Source of the DNA: Candidatus Thalassospirochaeta sargassi
GTDB lineage: Bacteria; Spirochaetota; Spirochaetia; UBA9216
Assembly: GCA_028532855.1 (NCBI GenBank)
Contig: JAQQAL010000051.1
Span: 1-64,000 of the forward strand
Length of the DNA stretch: 64,000 nucleotides
Direction: 5' to 3'
Under the pieces are notes generated by a model. That model saw nothing but the letters and a program-made list of their open reading frames with translations. It did not search any database and was not told the DNA's origin. The position numbers and the translations under genes are program-made. Shown piece after piece: positions 26,846 to 36,445 of this stretch. Position 1 is the first letter of the stretch, and each line of letters begins with the position of its first letter.

Positions 26846-27744
26846 GTCAGGCATATCATTTTAATAATAAAGAATATAACTATTCCGAACCCCCGTTCTA
26901 CGGCTACAATTCAGTCGAAAACAATATGGTTAACGCTGCTGACAGACTTGAGAAGGATTACCGGCTCAGGAATAAGAGGGAGCGAACTGCAAAAATATTC
27001 AAGGTCATTATTGCGATCCTTCTTTTTGTTGTTTTTGTGCAGGTGTTTTACCACCTTTATTTTGCCAGGAACGTTAAAGTCGATAAGATTCAGATTGAAA
27101 CTGCCGCAGGTTTTTCGGCTTCTGATGAGCAGATCCTGGAAATGGCAGGCATAAGCACTGCGGAGTCGTATTTTACTGTTGATGAGAATCTGATTAAGGC
27201 AAGACTCGAACGGTTTCCTCAGATCTCATCTGCTGTAGTAAACAAGAAATTCCCGGATACGCTTAATATAAGTCTGCAGGGGCGAACTCCTCTTGCCATC
27301 TGTCTTATAGAAAGTGACGGAAGAATTATTCCTGCCGCTGTTGATTCCGGAGGGGTTATTTTTCAACTGGGCAAGGCTGTATCCAATCTCAATTTACCGG
27401 CAGTCTCCGGTATCAGAATAGATGAAGCCCGGATAGGTGTTAAGATGCCCGAGGCTGTTACCGGGTTTTTGGAAGAGCTTGACGGCCTGCGCCGCGAATC
27501 GCCAGCGTTTTTCAACAGTATTTCCGAGATAAAAATTATCAGAAAAAGTAGTGATGATTTTGAAGTCTTGATGTATCCTCAGAATTATAGTATTCCTGTT
27601 AGATTAGGCAGTAAAATCGATAAGGAATTGTTTACGTATGTGCTGCTTGTCCTGGATGTTGTTAAACAGCAGGGAATGTCTGCACAGCTCGAAGAGCTGG
27701 ATTTCAGGACTGATGAAGTTGTATACAGGCTTAGGGAGGAATAA
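26842..27744 (+). CDS. ftsQ: Cell division protein FtsQ/DivIB
   Basis: A 300-residue bitopic protein: a cytoplasmic tail of about 50 residues, one membrane helix (about 52-70) and a periplasmic region. The latter starts with a POTRA domain (NVKVDKIQIE through PQISSAVVNKKFPDTLNISLQGR) and continues with an FtsQ-type beta domain. It recruits and regulates the divisome with FtsL. The 4-base overlap with ftsW and 2-base gap before ftsA fit the dcw order ftsQ-ftsA-ftsZ. Confidence 0.88.
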   Translation: MSQAYHFNNKEYNYSEPPFYGYNSVENNMVNAADRLEKDYRLRNKRERTAKIFKVIIAILLFVVFVQVFYHLYFARNVKVDKIQIETAAGFSASDEQILEMAGISTAESYFTVDENLIKARLERFPQISSAVVNKKFPDTLNISLQGRTPLAICLIESDGRIIPAAVDSGGVIFQLGKAVSNLNLPAVSGIRIDEARIGVKMPEAVTGFLEELDGLRRESPAFFNSISEIKIIRKSSDDFEVLMYPQNYSIPVRLGSKIDKELFTYVLLVLDVVKQQGMSAQLEELDFRTDEVVYRLREE

Positions 27745-27746
27745 TC

Positions 27747-28982
27747 TTGCCGGTTGATGATTTAATAGTCGGATTGGATATAGGCACTACAAAGGTCTGC
27801 GCGGTTATCGGAGAATTGAATGAAACCGGCAGACTCGAGATCGTAGGTATTGGTACAGCTCCGTCTGACGGTCTGCGCAGGGGTGTCGTGATCAATATAG
27901 AATCTACTCTGAAGGCTGTAACAAAGGCTATTGAAGCAGCCGAGATGATGTCGGGCCGGGAGGTCGGTTCTGTTATTACCGGAATTGCCGGTTCTCATGT
28001 TGAGGGTATTAATTCCCGTGGTGTGGTTGCCGTATCTGGACGTGATCGTGAGATAAATGAAGAGGATGTCCGGCGTGTAATTGATGCCGCAAGAGCGGTA
28101 GTTATCCCGATGGATCGTGAAGTGCTTCATGTAATTCCTCAGGAATTTATTGTAGATGATCAGGGCGGTGTAAAGAACCCGCTTGATATGATAGGGATCA
28201 GGCTTGAGGCTGAGGTTCATATTATCACAGGTTCAGTAACCTCTGCACAGAATCTGCTTAAATGCGTGAACCGCGCTGGATTCAGGGTTCAGGATATTGT
28301 CCTTGAGTCTATTGCCTCATCAAAAGCGGTTCTCTCTAATGAGGAGAAGGAGCTTGGTGTTCTGATGATTGACCTCGGCGGCGGAACCACAGATGTTCTC
28401 GTTTATGTAGAGGGTTCGCCTTATCATACCGATGTTGTGGCCGTCGGAGGTGAGCAGGTTACCAGCGACATCTCGATAGTTCTCAAGACCCCGGCAGAGT
28501 TTGCAGAAAAGCTGAAAAAAGAATCAGGGTGTTGTTATATGCCGCTGATTGATCCGGCTGAAGAGATCCTGCTGCCGGGTGTTGGCGGATGGCCTTCAGC
28601 ATCGATTCCCCGAAGCGAATTATGCAAGATTATACAGCCGCGAATGGCGGAGATATTCTCTATGATTAGAGAGAAGATGATGAAGAAGGGGTATCTGAAT
28701 CATCTGCGTGGCGGTGTAGTCCTTACCGGCGGTGGTTCAATGATGCCCGGTGCAGCTGAGCTGGCAAAAGAAATATTCGGAGTGCCTGCAAGAATAGGCT
28801 ACCCTTTTGAACTGGGCGGTCTTGTTCAGGAGTATCGAAACCCGATGTACTCAACAGCTGTTGGACTTGTAATGTACGGTGATGAGCTGTCCATGCAGGA
28901 ATCAGAGGTTAAAAATGTCGGGAAAAGAGCTAAATCCGGTGCCGGAAACCGTTTCAGGAACTGGATGAAGGAATTTTTTTAA
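27747..28982 (+). CDS. ftsA: Cell division protein FtsA
   Basis: A 411-residue actin-like ATPase that tethers FtsZ to the membrane. The N-terminus has the actin-fold phosphate loop [16 protein letters not shown], then the [12 protein letters not shown] 1C-domain stretch, [13 protein letters not shown] and [11 protein letters not shown]. The C-terminal end ([11 protein letters not shown]) is an amphipathic membrane-targeting helix. The TTG start has a GGAGGA ribosome site just upstream. It is followed by a 78-base gap before ftsZ. Confidence 0.96.
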   Translation: MPVDDLIVGLDIGTTKVCAVIGELNETGRLEIVGIGTAPSDGLRRGVVINIESTLKAVTKAIEAAEMMSGREVGSVITGIAGSHVEGINSRGVVAVSGRDREINEEDVRRVIDAARAVVIPMDREVLHVIPQEFIVDDQGGVKNPLDMIGIRLEAEVHIITGSVTSAQNLLKCVNRAGFRVQDIVLESIASSKAVLSNEEKELGVLMIDLGGGTTDVLVYVEGSPYHTDVVAVGGEQVTSDISIVLKTPAEFAEKLKKESGCCYMPLIDPAEEILLPGVGGWPSASIPRSELCKIIQPRMAEIFSMIREKMMKKGYLNHLRGGVVLTGGGSMMPGAAELAKEIFGVPARIGYPFELGGLVQEYRNPMYSTAVGLVMYGDELSMQESEVKNVGKRAKSGAGNRFRNWMKEFF

Positions 28983-29060
28983 AAAAGGTCTGTTTTTCTA
29001 CTGGTAAAAACCATCAGGACCGTTATATTATATTTACAAGCTTCTGGGAGGGGGCGGCTA

Positions 29061-30236
29061 ATGAAAATTGAGCTGGTCGAAGACAAGTTCGGTGGAGACA
29101 TGAATAGTCCTACCGTTATCAAGGTCATCGGGGTTGGCGGTGGTGGTAATAACGCTGTTAACAGGATGATATCAAGCGGATTAAAAAACGTAGAATTTCT
29201 AGCTGTAAACACTGATTTGCAGGCACTCAAACTATCAAGCGCAGAAATGAAAATGCCCATTGGAACAAAGCTTACGGGCGGATTAGGTGCGGGCGGAAAT
29301 CCTGAGATAGGACAGAACGCGGCCATTGAAAGCACCGAAGAGCTGAAGAATTCTCTGCGCGGTGCGGACATGGTTTTTATAACCGCAGGCATGGGCGGAG
29401 GAACCGGAACCGGTGCCGCTGCTGTAGTTGCTCAGATTGCACGCGAACTTGAAGCATTGACGGTTGCAGTAGTTACAAAACCCTTTGCATTTGAAGGCGC
29501 TAAAAAAATGAAACTTGCTGAGCAGGGAATAGAGCGACTGCGTCAGGCTGTTGATACACTTATTATTATCCCGAATCAGTATCTGCTTAAGATTGTCGAA
29601 CGCAAGACTCCAATAAAAGAAGCGTTCAGAATAGCCGATGACGTACTTCGTCAGGGTGTTCAGGGAATATCAGATCTGATAACAGAAGCCGGTGAGATTA
29701 ATATCGATTTTGCTGATGTCAGAACAATCATGAAAGGCAAGGGCGATGCACTTATGGGTATCGGGACCGGCAGCGGAGACAACAGAGCTGTTGATGCCGC
29801 AACCAATGCGATAAATAATCCGCTTCTTGAAGATGCCCGCATAGAGGGTGCTAAGGGTATTCTTGTAAGCGTTACCGGCGGTGAAGATTTCTCACTCTCC
29901 GAATATGAGGAAATACTGAATATCATTACAACCAATGCGGATGAAGACGCAATGATAATATCCGGAACAGCAACTGACGTAACCCTTGATGATGAGGTTA
30001 AAGTCACAGTAATTGCTACAGGTGCTACTGAAGAAGCTGACGACATTGCTCCTGCTGATATATTTGAAACTGAAACTGAAAGACAGGAGGTTGTAGGTTA
30101 TAAGGAATGGATCGAAATGCAGTCGGGCCTTTCCAAAAATAATAATGCCGTTTCTCTCACGAGAAGAAATTCCGCAATGGATGAGGACCTCGGTATTCCT
30201 ACCGTTTTCAGATCAGAGTTCGGCTCCGAAAGCTGA
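29061..30236 (+). CDS. ftsZ: Cell division GTPase FtsZ
   Basis: A 391-residue tubulin-like GTPase that forms the division ring. The GTP-binding signature GGGTGTG lies at 112-118, preceded by [13 protein letters not shown] and followed by PNQYLLKIV and a T7-loop region with NIDFADVRT. The C-terminal peptide near LGIPTVFR is a plausible FtsA-binding tail. GGGAGGGGG lies upstream of the ATG. The 78-base gap before it is AT-rich (TATATT at 29024) and could hold a ftsZ-specific promoter, but I see no good -35. Confidence 0.97.
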   Translation: MKIELVEDKFGGDMNSPTVIKVIGVGGGGNNAVNRMISSGLKNVEFLAVNTDLQALKLSSAEMKMPIGTKLTGGLGAGGNPEIGQNAAIESTEELKNSLRGADMVFITAGMGGGTGTGAAAVVAQIARELEALTVAVVTKPFAFEGAKKMKLAEQGIERLRQAVDTLIIIPNQYLLKIVERKTPIKEAFRIADDVLRQGVQGISDLITEAGEINIDFADVRTIMKGKGDALMGIGTGSGDNRAVDAATNAINNPLLEDARIEGAKGILVSVTGGEDFSLSEYEEILNIITTNADEDAMIISGTATDVTLDDEVKVTVIATGATEEADDIAPADIFETETERQEVVGYKEWIEMQSGLSKNNNAVSLTRRNSAMDEDLGIPTVFRSEFGSES

Positions 30237-30252
30237 GAGCTGACGGATCTTT

Positions 30253-31155
30253 GTGATGGATGTAGACAGAATCCTTTCGGATTATGCAGATTATTTAAGA
30301 ATTGACCTCAGGCTGAGCATTAACACGGTTGATGCCTACAGGCGAGGCTGCGCGGATTTCCTGAGTTTTCTGGACGGGAAATGTGATTCTCTGTCATCTA
30401 TTACAGCTTCTGATATTACATCCTACATTACCGAAAGACAAACTGCTGATCCGGATGATGTTCTGAGCAGCAGAACTGTTTCGAGGATACTCAGTTCTCT
30501 TAGATCTTTTTTTAATTATCTTGTCATTGAAAAGGTAAGAGAAGATAACCCTGCCAAGGCTGTTGATATGCCGAAGCTGGACAAGAAGCTTCCGTCGGTA
30601 CTCAGTATTGAAGATGTTGATAAATTCCTGGCTCTTATAGATATTGAGCGCCCCGCCGGATTACGGGACAGGGCGTTGTTTGAGCTTATCTATTCATGCG
30701 GTCTGCGTGTGTCTGAGGCCGTCGGTCTGTCCTTCGGAAGTATATTCCTTGAGGAAGGGCTTATTCGTGTCAGGGGCAAGGGCGAGAAGGATCGCTTTGT
30801 TCCGCTCGGCGGCGAGGTTACTTACTGGCTTGAGCGTTACATCGAAGACGGCCGGCCGGCAATGGTTAAGAAGGCTGATACAAAAGGAATGCTCTTTCTG
30901 AATTATCGTGGACAGCCTCTGACAAGGAAGGGTATGTGGAAGCGGTTCAGGCAGATTGCAGAACGGGCCGGTGTGGATGCAAAAATACATACACTCAGGC
31001 ATTCGTTTGCAACACACCTTTTACAGGGCGGGGCTGATCTCAGATCTGTCCAGGAGCTGCTGGGACATACTGATATTTCGACAACTCAGATTTACACCCA
31101 TCTCAGTCGTGATGATTTGAAAAACAGCCACAGCCGGTATCATCCGAGGGGTTAG
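30253..31155 (+). CDS. Xer-type tyrosine recombinase (first copy)
   Basis: A 300-residue tyrosine recombinase. It has an N-terminal SAM-like core-binding domain (about 1-85) and a catalytic domain with all residues visible: Arg in CGLRVSEA, Lys in GKGEKDR, His/Arg in HTLRHSFATH, His in LLGHTDIS and the nucleophile Tyr in TQIYTHL. The length fits XerC/XerD, which resolve chromosome dimers at dif. A second Xer protein lies at 35013, and which of the two is XerC or XerD cannot be settled here. Its position right after ftsZ suits a division-linked role. The GTG at 30253 is followed at once by an ATG. Confidence 0.88.
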   Translation: MMDVDRILSDYADYLRIDLRLSINTVDAYRRGCADFLSFLDGKCDSLSSITASDITSYITERQTADPDDVLSSRTVSRILSSLRSFFNYLVIEKVREDNPAKAVDMPKLDKKLPSVLSIEDVDKFLALIDIERPAGLRDRALFELIYSCGLRVSEAVGLSFGSIFLEEGLIRVRGKGEKDRFVPLGGEVTYWLERYIEDGRPAMVKKADTKGMLFLNYRGQPLTRKGMWKRFRQIAERAGVDAKIHTLRHSFATHLLQGGADLRSVQELLGHTDISTTQIYTHLSRDDLKNSHSRYHPRG

Positions 31156-31159
31156 AATT

Positions 31160-31879
31160 ATGAAGAGAATCTTATTGATGATGGTTATTTTTTCTGCACT
31201 GTTATTTTCCTCCTGCGACAGTGAAAAGAAATCCTGGCTTGACAGTCTCACAGCTGCTGAGGAGAAAGAGTTCAGTTCAGGAGCAATTCCTGAGGAACGA
31301 ATCGCTAACCTGAAAAAGGGAATCTCATATTATGAGAAAGATGCCGCTCGAACGGTAAAGGCCTCAAAACAGATTGGCATCTATTACAGAATGCTGGCAC
31401 TTGAGTATATGAGCCTTGAAATGTATAACGAAGCATTGAAAAGCATTGAAGCTGCAGTTGATTACTTTCCTACAAGTCCAATGCTGTTTTATTACGGCGC
31501 TGTATGTTCGGCTCAGATGACACAGGCGGTATTTGATGAAGTCCGGGCGGACTCGTATCTTGATACCGCCGAACAGTATTACCTTAGAGCGCTTCAGATT
31601 GATCCCGGCTATACAGAAGCCCTCTACGGGCTATCCGTTTTATACATTTTTGAATTGAACCGGCCTTTAGATGCCGAACCCCTTCTTGAGCGTCTTCTGT
31701 CAGGTGGAAGTGCCAATTTTAACGCGATGTTTCTACTTGCCAGGGTGAAAATACTGCGCGGTGAGACCGATGCCGCAGAGGAGCTGTATTCAACTATAGA
31801 AGAGAAGGCCCCTGATGACGAAACAAAGCAGAAAGCAAAAGATAACAGAATGAGGCTTGTCGGAGGTTACAATGGCTGA
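31160..31879 (+). CDS. TPR-containing lipoprotein
   Basis: A 239-residue protein with a lipoprotein signal (hydrophobic core followed by LLFSSC, Cys at about residue 19), a lipobox of the relaxed kind found in spirochetes. The rest is helical with tetratricopeptide-like repeats, clearest around YYRMLALEYMSLEMYNEALKSI (about 77-98) and the AEQYYLRALQIDPGYTEALYG stretch. It probably sits on the periplasmic face of a membrane as a scaffold. It lies 4 bases after the first xer gene and overlaps dprA by 8 bases. The function is not known. Confidence 0.82.
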   Translation: MKRILLMMVIFSALLFSSCDSEKKSWLDSLTAAEEKEFSSGAIPEERIANLKKGISYYEKDAARTVKASKQIGIYYRMLALEYMSLEMYNEALKSIEAAVDYFPTSPMLFYYGAVCSAQMTQAVFDEVRADSYLDTAEQYYLRALQIDPGYTEALYGLSVLYIFELNRPLDAEPLLERLLSGGSANFNAMFLLARVKILRGETDAAEELYSTIEEKAPDDETKQKAKDNRMRLVGGYNG

Positions 31880-32909
31880 TCTCCTGAATCTGATAATCAG
31901 CCGCTGCCGTTTTCTTGAGCTGGAAGAGAAACTGCTTCTTCGCGATGTCTGTGGAAGTTCTGATGCTTTTTCTCTGCTGGTTAAGGAAGATCTTGAGATG
32001 ATTATAGGGCGAAAGCTTCGTATTGATGAGAATACTGTTAAAAAAACGGTTTTTGAGGCTGTTTCTGCGCATAAGATACTTGCCGCTGGTCATATAAAAT
32101 GTTTATTTTTTGGGGAACAGGATTATCCGCGACTTCTCAGTGAAATTTATAATCCGCCTTTTGCCCTGTTCTGTAGAGGGGACGTTCCTGACTGGAGTAT
32201 CCCGTCAGCCGGAGTTGTTGGAACTCGACTTGCTTCTGGCAGCGGCCTTGATGCTGCGTATCGGCTTGGAGTTGATTTTGCGGAAGCTGGAGTAGCAGTT
32301 ATTTCCGGACTTGCTATGGGTATAGACAGTGCAGCTCATTCAGGCTGCTGTGATGCCGGAGGTAAAACCATTGCTGTCCTGGGATGTGGCGTAGACAGGA
32401 TCTACCCGGCGGTGAACAGGAAGCTCGCCGCACGAATACTTAAGGGCGGCGGCGCAATAGTGAGTGAATATCTGCCGGGAGAAGAGCCCCGGAAGCATCA
32501 TTTCCCCGAGAGAAACCGACTGATATCGGGTCTGTCCTATGCTGTTGCCGTAGTTGATGCGCCAGGTAAATCGGGTGCTCTGATTACCGCAGATTTTGCG
32601 CTTGATCAGGGGCGTGAGCTATTTATTCACAGTGCCGGACTCAAGGCTGAGGGGGACCGGGGAAGGCTTGAGAAAATGGTTTTTGACGGGGCGCCGGTTA
32701 TTGATAATGCTCTTCCAGTTCTTAATGAGCTGGGAGTATCAAAGGCTGAAAAACCCCGGCCAGATAAGACAAGAGATTTGACGTCCGGAATGGCAGGTCG
32801 AATGATGGCGGAAATGTTGTCGGACGAGCTTGAGGGACGAAGCATAAAATTTAATGGAAATTATATCAGGAGAGCATGCTATGAAAGTTCATACTCTATT
32901 AATAGTTGA
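31872..32909 (+). CDS. dprA: DNA processing protein DprA/Smf
   Basis: A 345-residue protein with a Rossmann-type DprA core (SGLAMGIDSAAHSG, TIAVLGCGVDRIYP, SEYLPGEEPRKHHFPERNRLISGLS), which loads RecA onto incoming single-stranded DNA in transformable bacteria. The N-terminal about 90 residues form a helical extension and the C-terminus a short winged-helix-like tail. The ATG at 31872 is chosen because of the CGGAGG upstream; it overlaps the lipoprotein gene by 8 bases. The dprA-topA order is widely conserved. Confidence 0.92.
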   Translation: MADLLNLIISRCRFLELEEKLLLRDVCGSSDAFSLLVKEDLEMIIGRKLRIDENTVKKTVFEAVSAHKILAAGHIKCLFFGEQDYPRLLSEIYNPPFALFCRGDVPDWSIPSAGVVGTRLASGSGLDAAYRLGVDFAEAGVAVISGLAMGIDSAAHSGCCDAGGKTIAVLGCGVDRIYPAVNRKLAARILKGGGAIVSEYLPGEEPRKHHFPERNRLISGLSYAVAVVDAPGKSGALITADFALDQGRELFIHSAGLKAEGDRGRLEKMVFDGAPVIDNALPVLNELGVSKAEKPRPDKTRDLTSGMAGRMMAEMLSDELEGRSIKFNGNYIRRACYESSYSINS

Positions 32910-35016
32910 GTCACCGGCAAAAGCTTCTACGATAGAAAGGTATCTGGGACCCGGATATACGGTTTTGGCATCGATGGGACATCTGATCGATTTGCCAAAA
33001 TCCAGGATCGCAATCGATGAGAAGAATAATTTTGAACCGGAGTATATTACTGTTCGGGGTAAAGCCAAGATACTGAAAGAGCTGCAGACGAATGCCAACA
33101 AGGCCGGACATGTTCTGCTGGCATCGGATAATGACCGTGAAGGTGAGGCTATAGCCTATCATCTCAAGAATTCATTATTGAAGAAAAACGAGAAGCTTGA
33201 GATTGAGAGAATTGTTTTTAATGAAATTACGCCGACAGCCATCAAGGAAGCTGTGGCAAACCCTATGGAGATTAATGAGCCTAAGGTGAATGCCCAGAAA
33301 GCGCGACGTGTTCTTGACAGGCTTGTAGGTTATAATCTTTCTCCTCTTTTGTGGTCAAAGGTCAAAAACGGTCTTTCAGCCGGGCGTGTTCAGTCGGTAG
33401 CGCTGAGGCTTATATGTGAGCGTGAAAAACTTGTTGAAAGTTTTATACCTGAAGAATACTGGACCCTTGATGCTGAATTTAAGAAGGGAAAGACTTCCTT
33501 TGCCGCTCAGATGGTTCAGTATAAGGGTAAAAAGGTAGACATAAAAGATGAAAAAGAGGTTGAGCGGATAATCAATGAGCTTAAGGATGTAAAACCCGAG
33601 ATTACATCAGTGAAGGGTACTGAGAAGCAGATTAAACCAAGAGCTCCGTTTACCACCTCAACCTTGCAGCAAATGTCAGCAAACCGCCTGGGCTTTACAT
33701 CGCGTAAGACAATGCAGATAGCCCAGCAGCTTTACGAAGGAATAAACATTGATTCAAGCCGTGTCGGTTTAATTACATACATGAGAACCGATTCAACAAG
33801 GATCTCAGATCAGGCTATTGAAGAGGTAAGAGACTGGATTAATACCAATCACCCCGACGCACTTCCTGAAAAACCTGCTTCATATTCGGTTAAGAAAAGC
33901 GCACAGGATGCTCATGAAGCGATCAGACCTACCTACATCAGGTATACACCGGATGAAATGAAACAGTATCTGAATAAGGATCAGTTCAAGCTCTATTCAA
34001 TTATATGGGAGCGCTTTGTTGCGTGTCAGATGATAAACGCAAAAACTCTCACAACCTCGGTTGAGATAACAATTAAAGATGCCGTTTTCAGGGTCAGCTC
34101 TACCAAGGCTGTAGTTAAAGGTTTTCAGTCTGTTATCAAGATGCTGAAATCAAAGGAGAAAACTGCAAAGGTTCCGGCTCTTAAAGAGGGGGACAATCTT
34201 GAGGCAAATGATTTTAATGCAAATCAGCATTTTACTACTGGTCCCTCACGTTTTACTGATGCAAGCATCGTTAAAATGCTGGAAGAAAACGGGATAGGGC
34301 GGCCGTCTACATATGCACCTATTATCGGTGTATTGCTTGATCGCTACTATGTCGTGAGACGCAACAAGCAGCTTCAGCCGACAACCCTCGGTAAGATTAT
34401 TTCCGACATGCTCTCTACGCAGTTCCCAAAGGTAGTAAGCCAGGAGTTTACTGTAGAGATGGAGCGTAATCTTGACCGGGTTGAGACGGAGGGACTTGAA
34501 TGGCATGAGATGATAGGTAAGTTCTATGCCCCTTTCAAGAAGCAGGTCGAGCATGTCAATGAAACGATGGAATCTATCAAGGGTGTGCTTGATGAGCCCA
34601 CAGATGAGGTTTGTGAAAAATGCGGAATGCCGATGGTAAAAAAACTCGGCCGGTTCGGATTCTTTCTTGCCTGCTCAGGGTTTCCCGATTGCCGGAATAC
34701 CAAGGCTGTTCCGCTCGCTGATTGTCCGCGGGAGGGCTGTGACGGTAAGATTGTTGCACGCAAAAAAGCCGGAGGCAAGGGTAAGGAATTTTACGGATGT
34801 ACTAATTACCCGGAATGTGACTTTATATCCCACTTTAAACCGACCAGTTCGAAATGTCCCCATTGCGGTTACTTCCTGGTTGAGAAGAGCGATAAGAAGA
34901 CGGGTACGGTTAAAGCATGTATAAATCCCGAATGTGACTTTCTTCATACCCATGAGCAGGAAGAGGCTGAAAAAGCCCGGGTAGAAAAAGAGAAGGAGCC
35001 TGAAGCGGCAAAATGA
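32881..35016 (+). CDS. topA: DNA topoisomerase I
   Basis: A 711-residue type IA topoisomerase that relaxes negative supercoils. TOPRIM comes first (LIVESPAKASTIERYLG, ASDNDREGEA). The catalytic tyrosine lies in LITYMRTDSTR (Tyr300), with GLSAGRVQSVALR before it. The C-terminal 150 residues hold three zinc ribbons with paired cysteines (CEKCGMPM...CSGFPDC; CPREGCDG...CTNYPEC; CPHCGYF...CINPEC). The ATG at 32881 has AGGAG upstream and overlaps dprA by 29 bases. An in-frame ATG 9 codons earlier is less likely. Confidence 0.96.
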   Translation: MKVHTLLIVESPAKASTIERYLGPGYTVLASMGHLIDLPKSRIAIDEKNNFEPEYITVRGKAKILKELQTNANKAGHVLLASDNDREGEAIAYHLKNSLLKKNEKLEIERIVFNEITPTAIKEAVANPMEINEPKVNAQKARRVLDRLVGYNLSPLLWSKVKNGLSAGRVQSVALRLICEREKLVESFIPEEYWTLDAEFKKGKTSFAAQMVQYKGKKVDIKDEKEVERIINELKDVKPEITSVKGTEKQIKPRAPFTTSTLQQMSANRLGFTSRKTMQIAQQLYEGINIDSSRVGLITYMRTDSTRISDQAIEEVRDWINTNHPDALPEKPASYSVKKSAQDAHEAIRPTYIRYTPDEMKQYLNKDQFKLYSIIWERFVACQMINAKTLTTSVEITIKDAVFRVSSTKAVVKGFQSVIKMLKSKEKTAKVPALKEGDNLEANDFNANQHFTTGPSRFTDASIVKMLEENGIGRPSTYAPIIGVLLDRYYVVRRNKQLQPTTLGKIISDMLSTQFPKVVSQEFTVEMERNLDRVETEGLEWHEMIGKFYAPFKKQVEHVNETMESIKGVLDEPTDEVCEKCGMPMVKKLGRFGFFLACSGFPDCRNTKAVPLADCPREGCDGKIVARKKAGGKGKEFYGCTNYPECDFISHFKPTSSKCPHCGYFLVEKSDKKTGTVKACINPECDFLHTHEQEEAEKARVEKEKEPEAAK

Positions 35017-35915
35017 AAACCGAAGACTATCTGAGGTATATAAGAGATATAAAAAACTACTCCGAGCAGACGCTGCGCGCATATGCTGATGATTTGAAAA
35101 AATTTGAAGTATATCTCGCAGACCAACAGCTCGATTACCTCAGTCTTGATTCGGTATGCGCCAGAAGATTTATTGCAGGGCTATCCAGGAAAGGCCTTGC
35201 AAAAAGCAGTGTAAACAGGATCCTGTCGGCCATGAACAGCTATTATTCCTGGTTGCAGGCTAACGCTTTTGTTGAGAGTAACCCCTTTGACAATATCAGA
35301 AGCCTGAAACAGAACCGGGATCTGCCTGACTATATGTTTGAGAACGAAATCGACTTACTTCTCAGTCTGACTGGCAGCGGCTTCGCTGGTATTCGTGACC
35401 GATTTATTCTGGAATTGCTTTATTCAACGGGATGTCGTGTGTCGGAAGCGTCATCGATCAATATTTCAGATATAGATTTCAGGGAACAGAGTATCCGGGT
35501 AACAGGAAAGGGCGGCAAGGAACGGATTGTATACCTCGGAGTTTCAGCAATAGAATGTTTGAACGAATACCTTCCTCTGAAAAATATCAGAACCGACAAA
35601 GATGACGCTGATGCCGCTAATGCACTGCTGATTAATCAGCGGGGGCGTAGGATTACCCAGCGCGGTATAGCAATGATTATCGAAAAATATGTCAGGAAGT
35701 CAGGAATAGCAAAAAAGATTAGTCCGCATACGTTCAGACACAGTTTTGCAACGCATCTCATTGATAACGGCGCGGATATAAGAATTGTACAGGAAATGCT
35801 CGGACATGAGAGTCTGTCGACCACGCAGATATACACCCATATGGGAATCGAAAAACTGCGTGACGTTTACAGCAGCGCTCACCCACATGCCGGGAAACAT
35901 GGAGTCAACAGATGA
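35013..35915 (+). CDS. xerC: Xer-type tyrosine recombinase (second copy, upstream of hslV)
   Basis: A 300-residue tyrosine recombinase with complete catalytic residues: Arg in [10 protein letters not shown], Lys in [25 protein letters not shown] and Tyr in TQIYTHMG. The order topA-xer-hslV-hslU matches the topA-codV-clpQ-clpY run of Bacillus, where the recombinase is the XerC (CodV) member, so XerC is the better guess. It overlaps topA by 4 bases and hslV by 4. Together with the copy at 30253, it may form the XerC-XerD pair for chromosome dimer resolution. Confidence 0.85.
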   Translation: MKTEDYLRYIRDIKNYSEQTLRAYADDLKKFEVYLADQQLDYLSLDSVCARRFIAGLSRKGLAKSSVNRILSAMNSYYSWLQANAFVESNPFDNIRSLKQNRDLPDYMFENEIDLLLSLTGSGFAGIRDRFILELLYSTGCRVSEASSINISDIDFREQSIRVTGKGGKERIVYLGVSAIECLNEYLPLKNIRTDKDDADAANALLINQRGRRITQRGIAMIIEKYVRKSGIAKKISPHTFRHSFATHLIDNGADIRIVQEMLGHESLSTTQIYTHMGIEKLRDVYSSAHPHAGKHGVNR

Positions 35916-36445
35916 AAATTAGATCAACAACTATTATAGCAATAAAAAAAGGCGACACGGTCGCGATGGCCGGCGATGGACAGGTGACCCTTGGCCAGAC
36001 TGTGATGAAGGGCAACGCACGCAAGGTTAAGACAATGTACGGCGGAAAAATCCTTACGGGTTTTGCAGGCGCTACGGCAGATGCCTTCACACTTTTTGAA
36101 CGTTTTGAAGGAAAGGTTAACGAATACAACGGCGATATAACAAGGGCGGCTGTGGAACTTGCAAAACAATGGCGTACGGATCGCATGCTAAGCAAGCTCG
36201 AAGCCATGCTGCTTGTTGCCGACAAGGATAAAATACTGCTGATTTCAGGAACCGGAGATGTTATCGAGCCTGAGGAGGGTGTACTTGCAATCGGTTCGGG
36301 CGGAAACTATGCCTATGCGGCAGCTCTTGCGTATATGCAGGAATCTGATTTATCAGCAAAAGAAATCGCACTTAAATCAATGGATATAGCATCAAGAATA
36401 TGCATTTACACCAACAGCAGTTTCATAGTGGAGGAAGTTTCATGA
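35912..36445 (+). CDS. hslV: HslV peptidase subunit (ATP-dependent HslUV protease)
   Basis: A 177-residue Ntn-hydrolase of the proteasome-beta type. The active N-terminal threonine would be Thr6 after removal of a short MKIRS propeptide, since TTIIAIKKG is followed by [10 protein letters not shown], as in Hsl[10 protein letters not shown] and [13 protein letters not shown] complete the signature. Two rings of six subunits form the protease chamber capped by HslU. The stop overlaps the hslU start (ATGA). Confidence 0.95.
   Translation: MKIRSTTIIAIKKGDTVAMAGDGQVTLGQTVMKGNARKVKTMYGGKILTGFAGATADAFTLFERFEGKVNEYNGDITRAAVELAKQWRTDRMLSKLEAMLLVADKDKILLISGTGDVIEPEEGVLAIGSGGNYAYAAALAYMQESDLSAKEIALKSMDIASRICIYTNSSFIVEEVS

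Noticed and set aside
29001-29029. Possible ftsZ promoter with TATATT
   Set aside because: No acceptable -35 at 16-18 bases; left as a note in the ftsZ entry.
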